Part shown: positions 10,825 through 18,126 of the stretch, piece after piece
How positions within the stretch are numbered: position 1 is the stretch's first letter
Layout of the letters: each line of letters starts with the position of its first letter
From: Kovacikia minuta CCNUW1
GTDB taxonomy: Bacteria; Cyanobacteriota; Cyanobacteriia; Leptolyngbyales; Leptolyngbyaceae
Assembly (NCBI RefSeq): GCF_020091585.1
Contig: NZ_CP083582.1
Coordinates: 7,234,028 to 7,298,027 of the forward strand
Length of the DNA stretch: 64,000 nucleotides
Direction of reading: 5' to 3'
Made by a program: the position numbers and the translations under genes
The notes under the pieces: generated by a model
What the model was told of the DNA's origin: nothing
The model's database searches: none
The model's input: only the letters and a program-made list of their open reading frames with translations

Positions 10825-10995
10825 ATGGCAAGGTCACTTAAACCGACGACTTCAGCATTTCTGATAGTAGTGATAATGACCGCATTTGTCTGGATCTTGC
10901 GAGGAATTGGACTTTTAACCTTTATTCCAGGTTGGGTACTTTGGGCGCTAATTTTGCTGTGTGTATTGACGGCTGTCATTAGCGCGGTTCGTTAA
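10825..10995 (+). CDS. Small two-helix membrane protein (56 aa) upstream of folK
   Basis: A 56-residue frame from ATG 10825 to TAA 10993-10995. The protein has a short basic start (MARSLKPTTS), a hydrophobic segment (AFLIVVIMTAFVWIL), a Gly turn, and a second hydrophobic segment (FIPGWVLWALILLCVLTAVISAV). The stop codon directly abuts the ATG of folK, so the two genes are probably translated from one transcript. I do not recognise a named family. Confidence 0.65.
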   Translation: MARSLKPTTSAFLIVVIMTAFVWILRGIGLLTFIPGWVLWALILLCVLTAVISAVR

Positions 10996-11490
10996 ATGTT
11001 GACGCTTGCCGCGATCGCCCTTGGCAGCAACCTGGGGGATTCTTTCACCACCCTGGAATCTGCCCTGCAAGTGCTTTCCCAAATGCCTGGGATAGAGCTG
11101 GTCGCTCGATCACACTGGTATCAAACCAAAGCGATCGGTCCTCCCCAACCGGATTACTTAAATGGGGCTGCGGTACTCCAGGTCTCACACATACCTCCGG
11201 ATCTCCTGAATGCACTGCTGGAAACTGAAGCAAAATTTGGGCGGGTTCGCCGGGAGCGCTGGGGACCGAGGGTTCTGGATCTTGATTTATTGCTATTTGA
11301 TGGGTTGATCCTGGATCTTCCTGGATTGCAAATCCCCCATCCCCGGATGACCAATCGGGCGTTTGTGCTGGTTCCGCTGGCAGAAATTGCTCCCCATTGG
11401 GTAGAACCGATTTCGGGAAAGACGATCGCAGACCTCGTGCAAACGGTAGACTGTTCAGAAGTCAGAAGAGTTTTGAGTTCTGAGTTTTAA
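10996..11490 (+). CDS. folK: 2-amino-4-hydroxy-6-hydroxymethyldihydropteridine diphosphokinase
   Basis: HPPK, 164 residues, transfers pyrophosphate from ATP to 6-hydroxymethyl-dihydropterin in folate synthesis. The N-terminal IALGSNLGDS, the middle KFGRVRRERWGPRVLDLDLLLFDG (Arg-rich loop plus the two Mg-binding Asp) and IPHPRMTNRAFVLVPLAEIAP are all canonical. It starts immediately after the stop of a small membrane protein gene and is followed by the Nudix gene 62 bases later. Confidence 0.95.
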   Translation: MLTLAAIALGSNLGDSFTTLESALQVLSQMPGIELVARSHWYQTKAIGPPQPDYLNGAAVLQVSHIPPDLLNALLETEAKFGRVRRERWGPRVLDLDLLLFDGLILDLPGLQIPHPRMTNRAFVLVPLAEIAPHWVEPISGKTIADLVQTVDCSEVRRVLSSEF

Positions 11491-11552
11491 GGTCTAAGTT
11501 ACGAAAAATTCAAAGCTCAAAACTAAATATTCAAGAATTTAAAACTTTTACT

Positions 11553-12101
11553 ATGCCTTTTGGTGGAGAACCCCCTCAACTTTTGAAACAACGCCTGCTT
11601 TATCAGGGGCGCAGATTTTCGTTTGAATCCAGTCGTTTACGGTTACCAAACGAGCAGGAGGGCGAATGGGAATGTATTCGCCATCCAGGTGGGGCACTTG
11701 CGGTTCCCGTCACCCCTGAAGGCAAACTGATATTGCTGCGACAGTATCGCTTTACCGTTCAAGGAAGATTACTGGAGTTTCCCGCAGGAACAGTGGAACC
11801 CAGTGAAGGACCAGAAGAAACGATCAAGCGGGAAATTGAAGAAGAAACTGGCTACCGTGCCCATCGTTGGCGCAAACTGGGTGAATACTTTATGGCTCCC
11901 GGTTACTCCGACGAAATTATCTACGCCTATCTGGCAGAAGACCTGGAATTATTGGAAAATCCTCCCGGTCAGGATATTGACGAAGACATTGAAACCACCC
12001 TGATGACCGTTGAGGAAGTTGATCGGGCAATCCATTCAGGGGATCTCGCCGATGCGAAGTCAATTTCTGCCTTTATGCTGGCGCGTCCTTTTTTGAAGTA
12101 G
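11553..12101 (+). CDS. Nudix hydrolase, ADP-ribose pyrophosphatase type
   Basis: Encodes 182 residues. The Nudix box is complete: GTVEPSEGPEETIKREIEEE followed by TGY (about residues 88-110), preceded by LLRQYRFTVQGRLLEFPAG, which is typical of ADP-ribose pyrophosphatases (NudF/YjhB-like). The expected reaction is hydrolysis of ADP-ribose or related nucleoside diphosphate sugars to AMP plus phosphate sugar. It lies on the same strand as folK and photolyase. Exact substrate is inferred from the family only. Confidence 0.88.
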   Translation: MPFGGEPPQLLKQRLLYQGRRFSFESSRLRLPNEQEGEWECIRHPGGALAVPVTPEGKLILLRQYRFTVQGRLLEFPAGTVEPSEGPEETIKREIEEETGYRAHRWRKLGEYFMAPGYSDEIIYAYLAEDLELLENPPGQDIDEDIETTLMTVEEVDRAIHSGDLADAKSISAFMLARPFLK

Positions 12102-12295
12102 TTGCTGGTTGTTAGTGATGGCTTCGTAAATGTTTAAACCTAATCCCTAAATCAGGGACTCGCTGAGAAATAAGACCCCGCTTTCATCCACCCATCCACC
12201 CACCCATCCACCCCCTTCAACCTGGGATTTTATTCTGTACGCTCATCCCTACCAGCGACTAAAAACCTATTAAGCATGCAAATCAGTAGCGCATT

Positions 12296-13738
12296 ATGTC
12301 TGATCTAGTTCTATTTTGGCATCGGCGGGATTTGCGAATCTCGGACAATATCGGATTGGCAGAGGCACGGCGTCGCAGCCAAAAGGTTGTGGGGGTATTT
12401 TGCTTAGATCCCAATATTTTGAGCCGGGATGATGTGGCACCTGCCAGAGTAACCTATCTGATTGGCAATTTGCAGGAATTGCAGCAGCGCTACAGGGCAG
12501 CAGGCAGTCAACTGTTAGTGCTGAAGACAGAGCCAAACCGAGGGATTCCAGCGCTGGCAGAAGCATTGAACGCTACAGCAGTGTTTTGGAATCAGGATGT
12601 GGAGCCTTATTCACGGGAGCGAGATCGCACGGTTGCCGCAGCCTTACGCGAAAAAGGAGTGGAGGTTTGCCATTTCTGGGATCAACTATTGCATGCCCCC
12701 AAAGACATTACTACTGGGGCAGGGCAACCCTACACGGTCTACACCCCCTTCTGGCGTAACTGGAGTCGCAAGCCAAAAGCAGATCCCTACGAAACCCTGC
12801 AAGGAGCAGTAGGCTTGACAGACCCGGAACAAAAGATCGCGCAGCAAGCAAGTGCAATTGAACTCCCGACGGCAAAAGACCTGGGATTTGTCTGGCATGA
12901 GGATTTGTTTGTTGCGCCTGGGGAAAAAACAGCCCAAGAATTGCTGGAAGCATTTTGCGATCGTGCCATCAGCGAATATGGCGAACAGCGAAACTTCCCC
13001 GCAACCCCCGGCACCTCCCACCTTAGTGCCCCCCTTAAGTTTGGGGTGATTGGTATTCGTACCGTTTGGGCAGCGACTCTTGCCGCCCTGGAAAACACCC
13101 GCAGCGACGAAGCCCGGGATGGAATCCAAACCTGGCAACAGGAACTCGCATGGAGGGAGTTTTACCAACATGTCATGTATTTCTTCCCGGAACTGGCAGA
13201 CGGCCCCTACCGGGAACCCTTCAAAGCCTTTCCCTGGGACAACCAGCCAGAACATTTCCAAGCATGGTGTGAGGGCAGAACAGGTTATCCGATTGTCGAT
13301 GCAGCGATGCGTCAACTGAATGAAATTGGTTGGATGCATAATCGTTGTCGCATGATTGTTGCCAGTTTTTTGACCAAAGATCTGTTGATTGATTGGCGCT
13401 GGGGCGAAAAATACTTCATGCAGAATTTGATCGATGGGGATCTTTCGGCGAATAATGGCGGCTGGCAATGGAGTGCCTCTAGCGGCATGGACCCCAAACC
13501 CCTACGAATTTTTAATCCCGCCAGTCAAGCAAAAAAATTTGACCCGGATGCAGAATACATTCGTAAGTGGCTGCCAGAATTACGAAATATAGAAACGGCA
13601 GATCTGATCAGCGGCAATATTGCAGTCGAGGAGCGCGATCGCTGCGGCTACCCAACCCCCATCGTTGACCACAACCAGCAGCAGAAGCGGTTCAAAGAAC
13701 GGTTTCAGCAGCAGAAAGGAAAGAAGACAAAAGAATAA
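12296..13738 (+). CDS. phr: Deoxyribodipyrimidine photo-lyase (cryptochrome/photolyase family)
   Basis: Encodes 480 residues. The N-terminal alpha/beta antenna domain starts LVLFWHRRDLRISDN; the C-terminal FAD domain contains WQQELAWREFYQHVMYFFPE, GRTGYPIVDAAMRQLNEIGWMHNRCRMIVASFLTKDLLIDWRWGE and DGDLSANNGGWQW with the Trp residues of the electron-transfer chain. It repairs cyclobutane pyrimidine dimers with blue light. The sequence is closest in style to class I CPD photolyases of cyanobacteria, which use 8-HDF as antenna; that antenna assignment is inference. Confidence 0.93.
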   Translation: MSDLVLFWHRRDLRISDNIGLAEARRRSQKVVGVFCLDPNILSRDDVAPARVTYLIGNLQELQQRYRAAGSQLLVLKTEPNRGIPALAEALNATAVFWNQDVEPYSRERDRTVAAALREKGVEVCHFWDQLLHAPKDITTGAGQPYTVYTPFWRNWSRKPKADPYETLQGAVGLTDPEQKIAQQASAIELPTAKDLGFVWHEDLFVAPGEKTAQELLEAFCDRAISEYGEQRNFPATPGTSHLSAPLKFGVIGIRTVWAATLAALENTRSDEARDGIQTWQQELAWREFYQHVMYFFPELADGPYREPFKAFPWDNQPEHFQAWCEGRTGYPIVDAAMRQLNEIGWMHNRCRMIVASFLTKDLLIDWRWGEKYFMQNLIDGDLSANNGGWQWSASSGMDPKPLRIFNPASQAKKFDPDAEYIRKWLPELRNIETADLISGNIAVEERDRCGYPTPIVDHNQQQKRFKERFQQQKGKKTKE

Positions 13739-13781
13739 AGCTAAAGAATAAAGGATCGGGGGGATAAAAGAAGGGAAGGGG

Positions 13782-14603
13782 ATGAAGGGAAGATATCACT
13801 TTTACTCCACTCAACAGGGTGATCCCAGTTTGCCCGTGGTGTTGTTTCTGCACGGCTTCATGGGCAGCGGACAGGATTTTGCTCCGGTCATTGCCCACCT
13901 GTCCAATGAGTTTTGCTGCTTAACAATTGATCTACCAGGGCATGGCAAGACAGTGGTTGAGGGTGAGGACAGGGACTATACAATGTCCGGTACTGCAATT
14001 GCTCTGGTTGATTGGCTAGACCAACACGCGATTTCCCAATGTTTTCTAGTGGGATATTCCATGGGAGGAAGACTGGCGTTATACCTGGCACTCCATTTCG
14101 TTCAGAGATTTCCCAGGGTTGTGTTAGAGTCAGCGTCTCCCGGATTGAAAACAGAGCAAGAACGACAGCAACGGCTACAGCACGATCGCCTACTGGCAAA
14201 ACGCCTGGAGTCTAATTTTCCAGCATTTCTACACCACTGGTACCAACAACCGCTGTTTCAGTCCTTGCAACAACATCCAGAATTTAAGCAAATGGTCGAG
14301 CGTCGATCGCAAAACCGTCCCCATGAACTGGCAAAATCTTTGAACAATTTAGGTACAGGACAGCAACCCTCCCTGTGGAAACTGTTAGAGCAGCACACGG
14401 AACCCCTGCTGTTACTAGTGGGAGCGGACGATCGCAAATTTTGCACGATTAATCAGGAAATGGCTAGCCGTTGCCCCACTGCCCAACTAGAAATTGTTCC
14501 TGAATCGGGTCATGCCATTCACCTGGAATGTCCTGATAAATTTGTATCGTTTGCAAGCCAATTTTTGAGGAAGGAAGACACACATCCTCCTGTCTCTCCC
14601 TAA
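13782..14603 (+). CDS. menH: 2-succinyl-6-hydroxy-2,4-cyclohexadiene-1-carboxylate synthase (MenH)
   Basis: An alpha/beta hydrolase of 273 residues. The oxyanion region LFLHGFMGSGQDF, the DLPGHG motif, the nucleophile elbow VGYSMGGRLALYLA (Ser in GYSMG) and the C-terminal SGHAIHLECPDKF with the catalytic His match MenH. MenH removes pyruvate from SEPHCHC in menaquinone/phylloquinone synthesis; cyanobacteria need phylloquinone for photosystem I. It follows photolyase by 43 bases. Confidence 0.88.
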   Translation: MKGRYHFYSTQQGDPSLPVVLFLHGFMGSGQDFAPVIAHLSNEFCCLTIDLPGHGKTVVEGEDRDYTMSGTAIALVDWLDQHAISQCFLVGYSMGGRLALYLALHFVQRFPRVVLESASPGLKTEQERQQRLQHDRLLAKRLESNFPAFLHHWYQQPLFQSLQQHPEFKQMVERRSQNRPHELAKSLNNLGTGQQPSLWKLLEQHTEPLLLLVGADDRKFCTINQEMASRCPTAQLEIVPESGHAIHLECPDKFVSFASQFLRKEDTHPPVSP

Positions 14604-14772
14604 TCTCCTATCAACTGCTACCTGATTAAAGGAACTTTTTCAACCCATCCACGATCTAATAATCATTCAATCCCTTGCACCCAGACTTGAACAAGGGGTT
14701 GAATTTCGCTTCACAAAACTGACTTGACTAGAAGTTTCACTCTTACACCGACATCACGTGGGTGATCCAACC

Positions 14773-15447
14773 ATGATAGACCTTCATCGCTGGCAGACCG
14801 GACCTGCACTCGTTATTTCCTTGGGTATCGTATCCAGTGCGATCGTCCCCTTCACACTTCCTCTACCCGCTACTGCAACATCCCCTCCTGACACCCTCGC
14901 CCAACTGTTTCCCCAACCCGGAACCTCCCGCCAGGTGACGATTCCGGCAGGCACCCGGATTCCTGTTCGCTACGACGAGGCAAAAAAGATTGTTGTCCTG
15001 CCCACAGAAACCAACCCCCTAACGCTGACGGTTGCTAGAAATGTGCGAAATACCTATGGCACCTTACTGATTCCCGCAGGTAGCCAGGTGAAAGGCGAGC
15101 TCAGACCGGCAGATGGAGGTTCCCAGTTTCATGCTCAGGAGTTGCTCCTGCCTGATGGCACTAACCTCCCGATCGATGCCACGTCTGACGTTGTGACCAA
15201 AACTCAAGAGGTTCGCAAGGGTGGCAGCACCCAAATCCTGACTGGTACCGCGATCGGGGCTGGGGCAGCGGCAATTCTTTTTGGACTAACAGGTAGGCGT
15301 CGTCTAAACGTTGGCAAGGTTCTAGCAGGGGCGGGGCTAGGTGCACTCGGCGGTTGGTTATTGGGTAAGCAAACGGTAGATGTGGTTGTGATTGACCCAA
15401 ACAGTGATCTAACATTGACATTAAATTCAGATTTAGTTCTGCGTTAA
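14773..15447 (+). CDS. Exported protein with TrbI-like beta domain and glycine-zipper segment
   Basis: About 224 residues from ATG 14773 (the frame also offers GTG 14758). A signal peptide is likely (HRWQTGPALVISLGIVSSAIV, cleavage near PATATS). The middle (VTIPAGTRIPVRYDEAKKIVV ... LLIPAGSQVKGELRP) resembles the TrbI/VirB10-like beta domain seen in many non-conjugative cyanobacterial proteins. Two Gly/Ala-rich segments (IGAGAAAILFGLTG and AGAGLGALGGWLLG) may insert in a membrane. It has no conjugation neighbours. Function is unknown. Confidence 0.6.
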   Translation: MIDLHRWQTGPALVISLGIVSSAIVPFTLPLPATATSPPDTLAQLFPQPGTSRQVTIPAGTRIPVRYDEAKKIVVLPTETNPLTLTVARNVRNTYGTLLIPAGSQVKGELRPADGGSQFHAQELLLPDGTNLPIDATSDVVTKTQEVRKGGSTQILTGTAIGAGAAAILFGLTGRRRLNVGKVLAGAGLGALGGWLLGKQTVDVVVIDPNSDLTLTLNSDLVLR

Positions 15448-15760
15448 CTGGAAAATAGGGCGTAGGGACAGGAGTTAGAGCAGAGATTTCTCCTGGTTTG
15501 GGGAAAGCACACGCCCTTGACGATATCCATAAAAGGTCGCTATCAGGACTCCTTCAAAATTGGAGAGGGAGACAGGAAATTTTCATATTTAAGGGAAACC
15601 TTTGGTAGTCTGGAAATGGAAAAGTGGCTCACTCTCCATGCGCCTAATTTCTCTTAACAAAGAGTAGTAGCCATTGCCGCTGAAGATTTAGCCACTTGAC
15701 TCAAATCGTCCTACTTATCTCTGGCTAGTTATTTTCTGATTCCTGTTACCTGGATTTAAA
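15448..15760. other. Intergenic stretch without recognised features
   Basis: 313 bases between two plus-strand genes. I see no tRNA, strong hairpin with T-run, or protein-like frame. It may hold the promoter of the 82-residue gene that follows. Confidence 0.5.
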
Positions 15761-16009
15761 ATGGCAAAACACACACAGGCGCACCTGTCTCGCACCATTG
15801 AAAAAAATAAACCCAGTGGAATGAAAGACATGACCAAGCGCCAAATGGAATACTACATGGGGGCAAAATTGATTGAACTTGGTATTGACCCCAAATCAGC
15901 CATTTATCGCTGGTCTATGGAAACCAAGAGTAATAGCGAAGTTTGGACCTACAGTGCCTATTGGGCGGACTCGAAAGAAAGATTACTGCAACAAGAACAA
16001 GGATCTTAG
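15761..16009 (+). CDS. Small conserved-looking hypothetical protein (82 aa)
   Basis: 82 residues, charged and soluble, with MTKRQMEYYMGAKLIELGIDPKSAIYRWSMETKSNSEVWTYSAYWAD as the core. The aromatic, helix-breaking pattern looks like a folded small protein rather than chance, but I recognise no family. It ends 58 bases before the convergent histidine kinase gene. Confidence 0.6.
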   Translation: MAKHTQAHLSRTIEKNKPSGMKDMTKRQMEYYMGAKLIELGIDPKSAIYRWSMETKSNSEVWTYSAYWADSKERLLQQEQGS

Positions 16010-16067
16010 AAGCCGAAATTTAGCACGTTCGAGAATTAATTGAGACGGGTTAACCAGAAGCTTGGTT

Positions 16068-17492
16068 TTATTTCCTTAAAGTTTCCTTTTGATATAGGGG
16101 AATGTCAATCAGAAACGCTGCGCCCGCTCCAGTTTCTGAAATACATTGGAGCTTTCCCCCATGTTTTTCAACGATAATTTGATAGCTGATTGACAATCCC
16201 AAGCCCGTGCCTTTACCAACTGACTTGGTGGTAAAAAATGGATCAAACAGCCTCGCCCTGACTGCCTCTGTCATTCCTGGTCCGTTATCAGCAACTTTGA
16301 TCCTGACATGGTTTGGTTTTTGAAGCTCTGTAGTAATTGTAATTTTGCTAGGATTCTGACGAATTTCTGATACTGATCGCTGGTTGTCGTAGCTATGCAA
16401 GGCATCGATCGCATTACTCAAAAGATTCATAAATACCTGATTTAATTGCCCTGCAAAGCACTCTACCAAAGGTAAATCTCCATACTGTTTAACGACTTCA
16501 ATCGCAGGATGCTCCACCTTTCCTTTTAACCGATTCTGCAAAATTAACAGCGTACTATCAATCCCTTCATGAATATCAACCGCTTTCATCTCTGCCTCAT
16601 CTAGCCGGGAGAAGTTACGCAAAGAAAGCACAATTTGGCGGATTCGATCTGCCCCTAGCTTCATCGAAGAAAGCAGTTTCGGCAAATCTTCTAACAGAAA
16701 ATTTAGATCAATCTTTTCAATATGATGATTAATTTGGGGAGCTGGATCGGGGTAAATCTGCTGATAAAGATTTAAAAGTTCTATCAAGTCTTGGGTATAT
16801 TCAGTAGCATGTTTTAGATTACCGTAAATAAAATTAACTGGATTATTAATTTCGTGGGCAACTCCAGCAACTAACTGCCCCAAACCTGACATTTTTTCAG
16901 TCTGGATTAATTGTGTCTGAGTTTGCTGCAACTCCCTCAGTGCTTTCTTTAACTTTGCAGCTTGTGCTTCAGCAATTTCAGCCAGATTCTCCTTAATTTG
17001 CAAAGCGCTCTTTAATTGGGTCTGTTGCTGCTTTAACTCCTCCGTTAGCTTTTTTGCATCAGCCAGGGCTGTATTCTTGGCTTGTAATAAAAAAAGAAAA
17101 TCAATGATGGGATCATGGACAGCAAAATCCTTTAGCTTCAGCCCTAAAGGGGCGAGACTGGCAGTGTCCGTTACCCAGGGAGATCCCAGAAAAAAGAGAA
17201 TGTCCACATCTTCCAGGTACATCATTTGTCCCTTTAGCTGCATTCCATTCTGAAAAGACTTCAGGATAAAAAGGGAACGGCACTGCTTTCTAATTGCATC
17301 AAATTCAAATTCCACCTTCGGGCGATCGATTTGAAAATGGTGTTCAAATTGGCTACCGACTAATTCACTAACACTGATTCGCCGCAGCACTTCTCCGACT
17401 TGAAGAATTTCGAGATCGCGATTAAATGCAAAATGAAACGGAAAGGCATTGGAAAATAAAAGCGGCGGCAAACAGAGGTAAGGAGCAACCAT
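16068..17492 (-). CDS. Sensor histidine kinase with N-terminal HNOBA domain
   Basis: 474 residues. Residues ~1-150 form an HNOBA domain (haem-NO-binding associated): FPFHFAFNRDLEILQVGEVL, a HFQIDRP segment and MQLKGQMMYLEDVDILFFLGSPWVTD. A coiled coil (~150-205) leads to the kinase core: H-box GQLVAGVAHEINNPVNF, N-box NLLSNAIDAL, DNGPGM and GKGTGLGLSI. It starts seven bases after the H-NOX stop codon, so it is almost certainly the output kinase of that NO/O2 sensor. No receiver domain is present; the partner regulator is not in this window. Confidence 0.9.
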   Translation of the reverse strand: MVAPYLCLPPLLFSNAFPFHFAFNRDLEILQVGEVLRRISVSELVGSQFEHHFQIDRPKVEFEFDAIRKQCRSLFILKSFQNGMQLKGQMMYLEDVDILFFLGSPWVTDTASLAPLGLKLKDFAVHDPIIDFLFLLQAKNTALADAKKLTEELKQQQTQLKSALQIKENLAEIAEAQAAKLKKALRELQQTQTQLIQTEKMSGLGQLVAGVAHEINNPVNFIYGNLKHATEYTQDLIELLNLYQQIYPDPAPQINHHIEKIDLNFLLEDLPKLLSSMKLGADRIRQIVLSLRNFSRLDEAEMKAVDIHEGIDSTLLILQNRLKGKVEHPAIEVVKQYGDLPLVECFAGQLNQVFMNLLSNAIDALHSYDNQRSVSEIRQNPSKITITTELQKPNHVRIKVADNGPGMTEAVRARLFDPFFTTKSVGKGTGLGLSISYQIIVEKHGGKLQCISETGAGAAFLIDIPLYQKETLRK

Positions 17493-17499
17493 GATTCAT

Positions 17500-18051
17500 T
17501 CAAGTTTGTTTATATTGGATCGAAAATTCATCATATTCAGCCCCCTCTTCTCGGCTTGCAGTTTGAGTAACTTCAACTTCTGTATCAAATCGGGTTCCTA
17601 ACCCTTTGACTAATCCCACCACCATAGGAGCCAGCCCTTCCCGGCTGGAGTGATATTGCAGATTGAGAGATGCTTCCGTTTGATCGGTACAGTCAAAAGA
17701 TGGCGGTCTAAGTTGGGGAAAAATCACACCAACACGGGAATGGAGATTGTCGAGATTTTCTAGAAATTCCGGCAAATTATCACCGCTCATTTCCATCATC
17801 TCGCCATAGCCTTCCTGAGCTGTGTACTTCACCCAAAACTCTCCAAAGGCTTGCATAATTTCGGCAGCAGATAATCCCAAGACTTCGCTCGCTGCTTTTA
17901 CCAGTTTGTGGGTGACATCATCAGGGTAACCTTCCATACTGATAAAGCTATCCATCTCCAAGTCGGCTTTCTGTTTAATTTCCTTCCAGGTTCCTTCGCC
18001 AAACTGCCTGCACACCATATCCTCGATCGCTTTGTTGACCAAACCGTACAT
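17500..18051 (-). CDS. H-NOX haem nitric-oxide/oxygen sensor protein
   Basis: A stand-alone H-NOX protein of about 183 residues from ATG 18051 (the longer frame to 18075 adds eight unusual residues). It starts [13 protein letters not shown], has the proximal haem ligand His104 (DNLHSRV), the proline-containing QLRPPSF segment and the haem-propionate motif YxSxR (Tyr133, Ser135, Arg137). Bacterial H-NOX proteins sense NO and control co-encoded kinases or cyclic-di-GMP enzymes. Both types flank it here and both carry HNOBA domains. Confidence 0.93.
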   Translation of the reverse strand: MYGLVNKAIEDMVCRQFGEGTWKEIKQKADLEMDSFISMEGYPDDVTHKLVKAASEVLGLSAAEIMQAFGEFWVKYTAQEGYGEMMEMSGDNLPEFLENLDNLHSRVGVIFPQLRPPSFDCTDQTEASLNLQYHSSREGLAPMVVGLVKGLGTRFDTEVEVTQTASREEGAEYDEFSIQYKQT

Positions 18052-18126
18052 AAAAACCTCCGATTGAAGTAACAACTGGTTTGCCCGATTGTCCTAGGGT
18101 GCCCGTTTTTTTTCGTTAGTGGCAAT

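Noticed and set aside
12686..13468. Long minus-strand frame opposite the photolyase gene (260 codons)
   Set aside because: It is a shadow of a clearly conserved gene; GC-rich coding DNA often leaves such antisense frames open.
14773..15447. Conjugation protein TrbI
   Set aside because: The domain resembles TrbI/VirB10, but the protein is short, exported and far from any transfer genes; such domains are common in unrelated cyanobacterial proteins.
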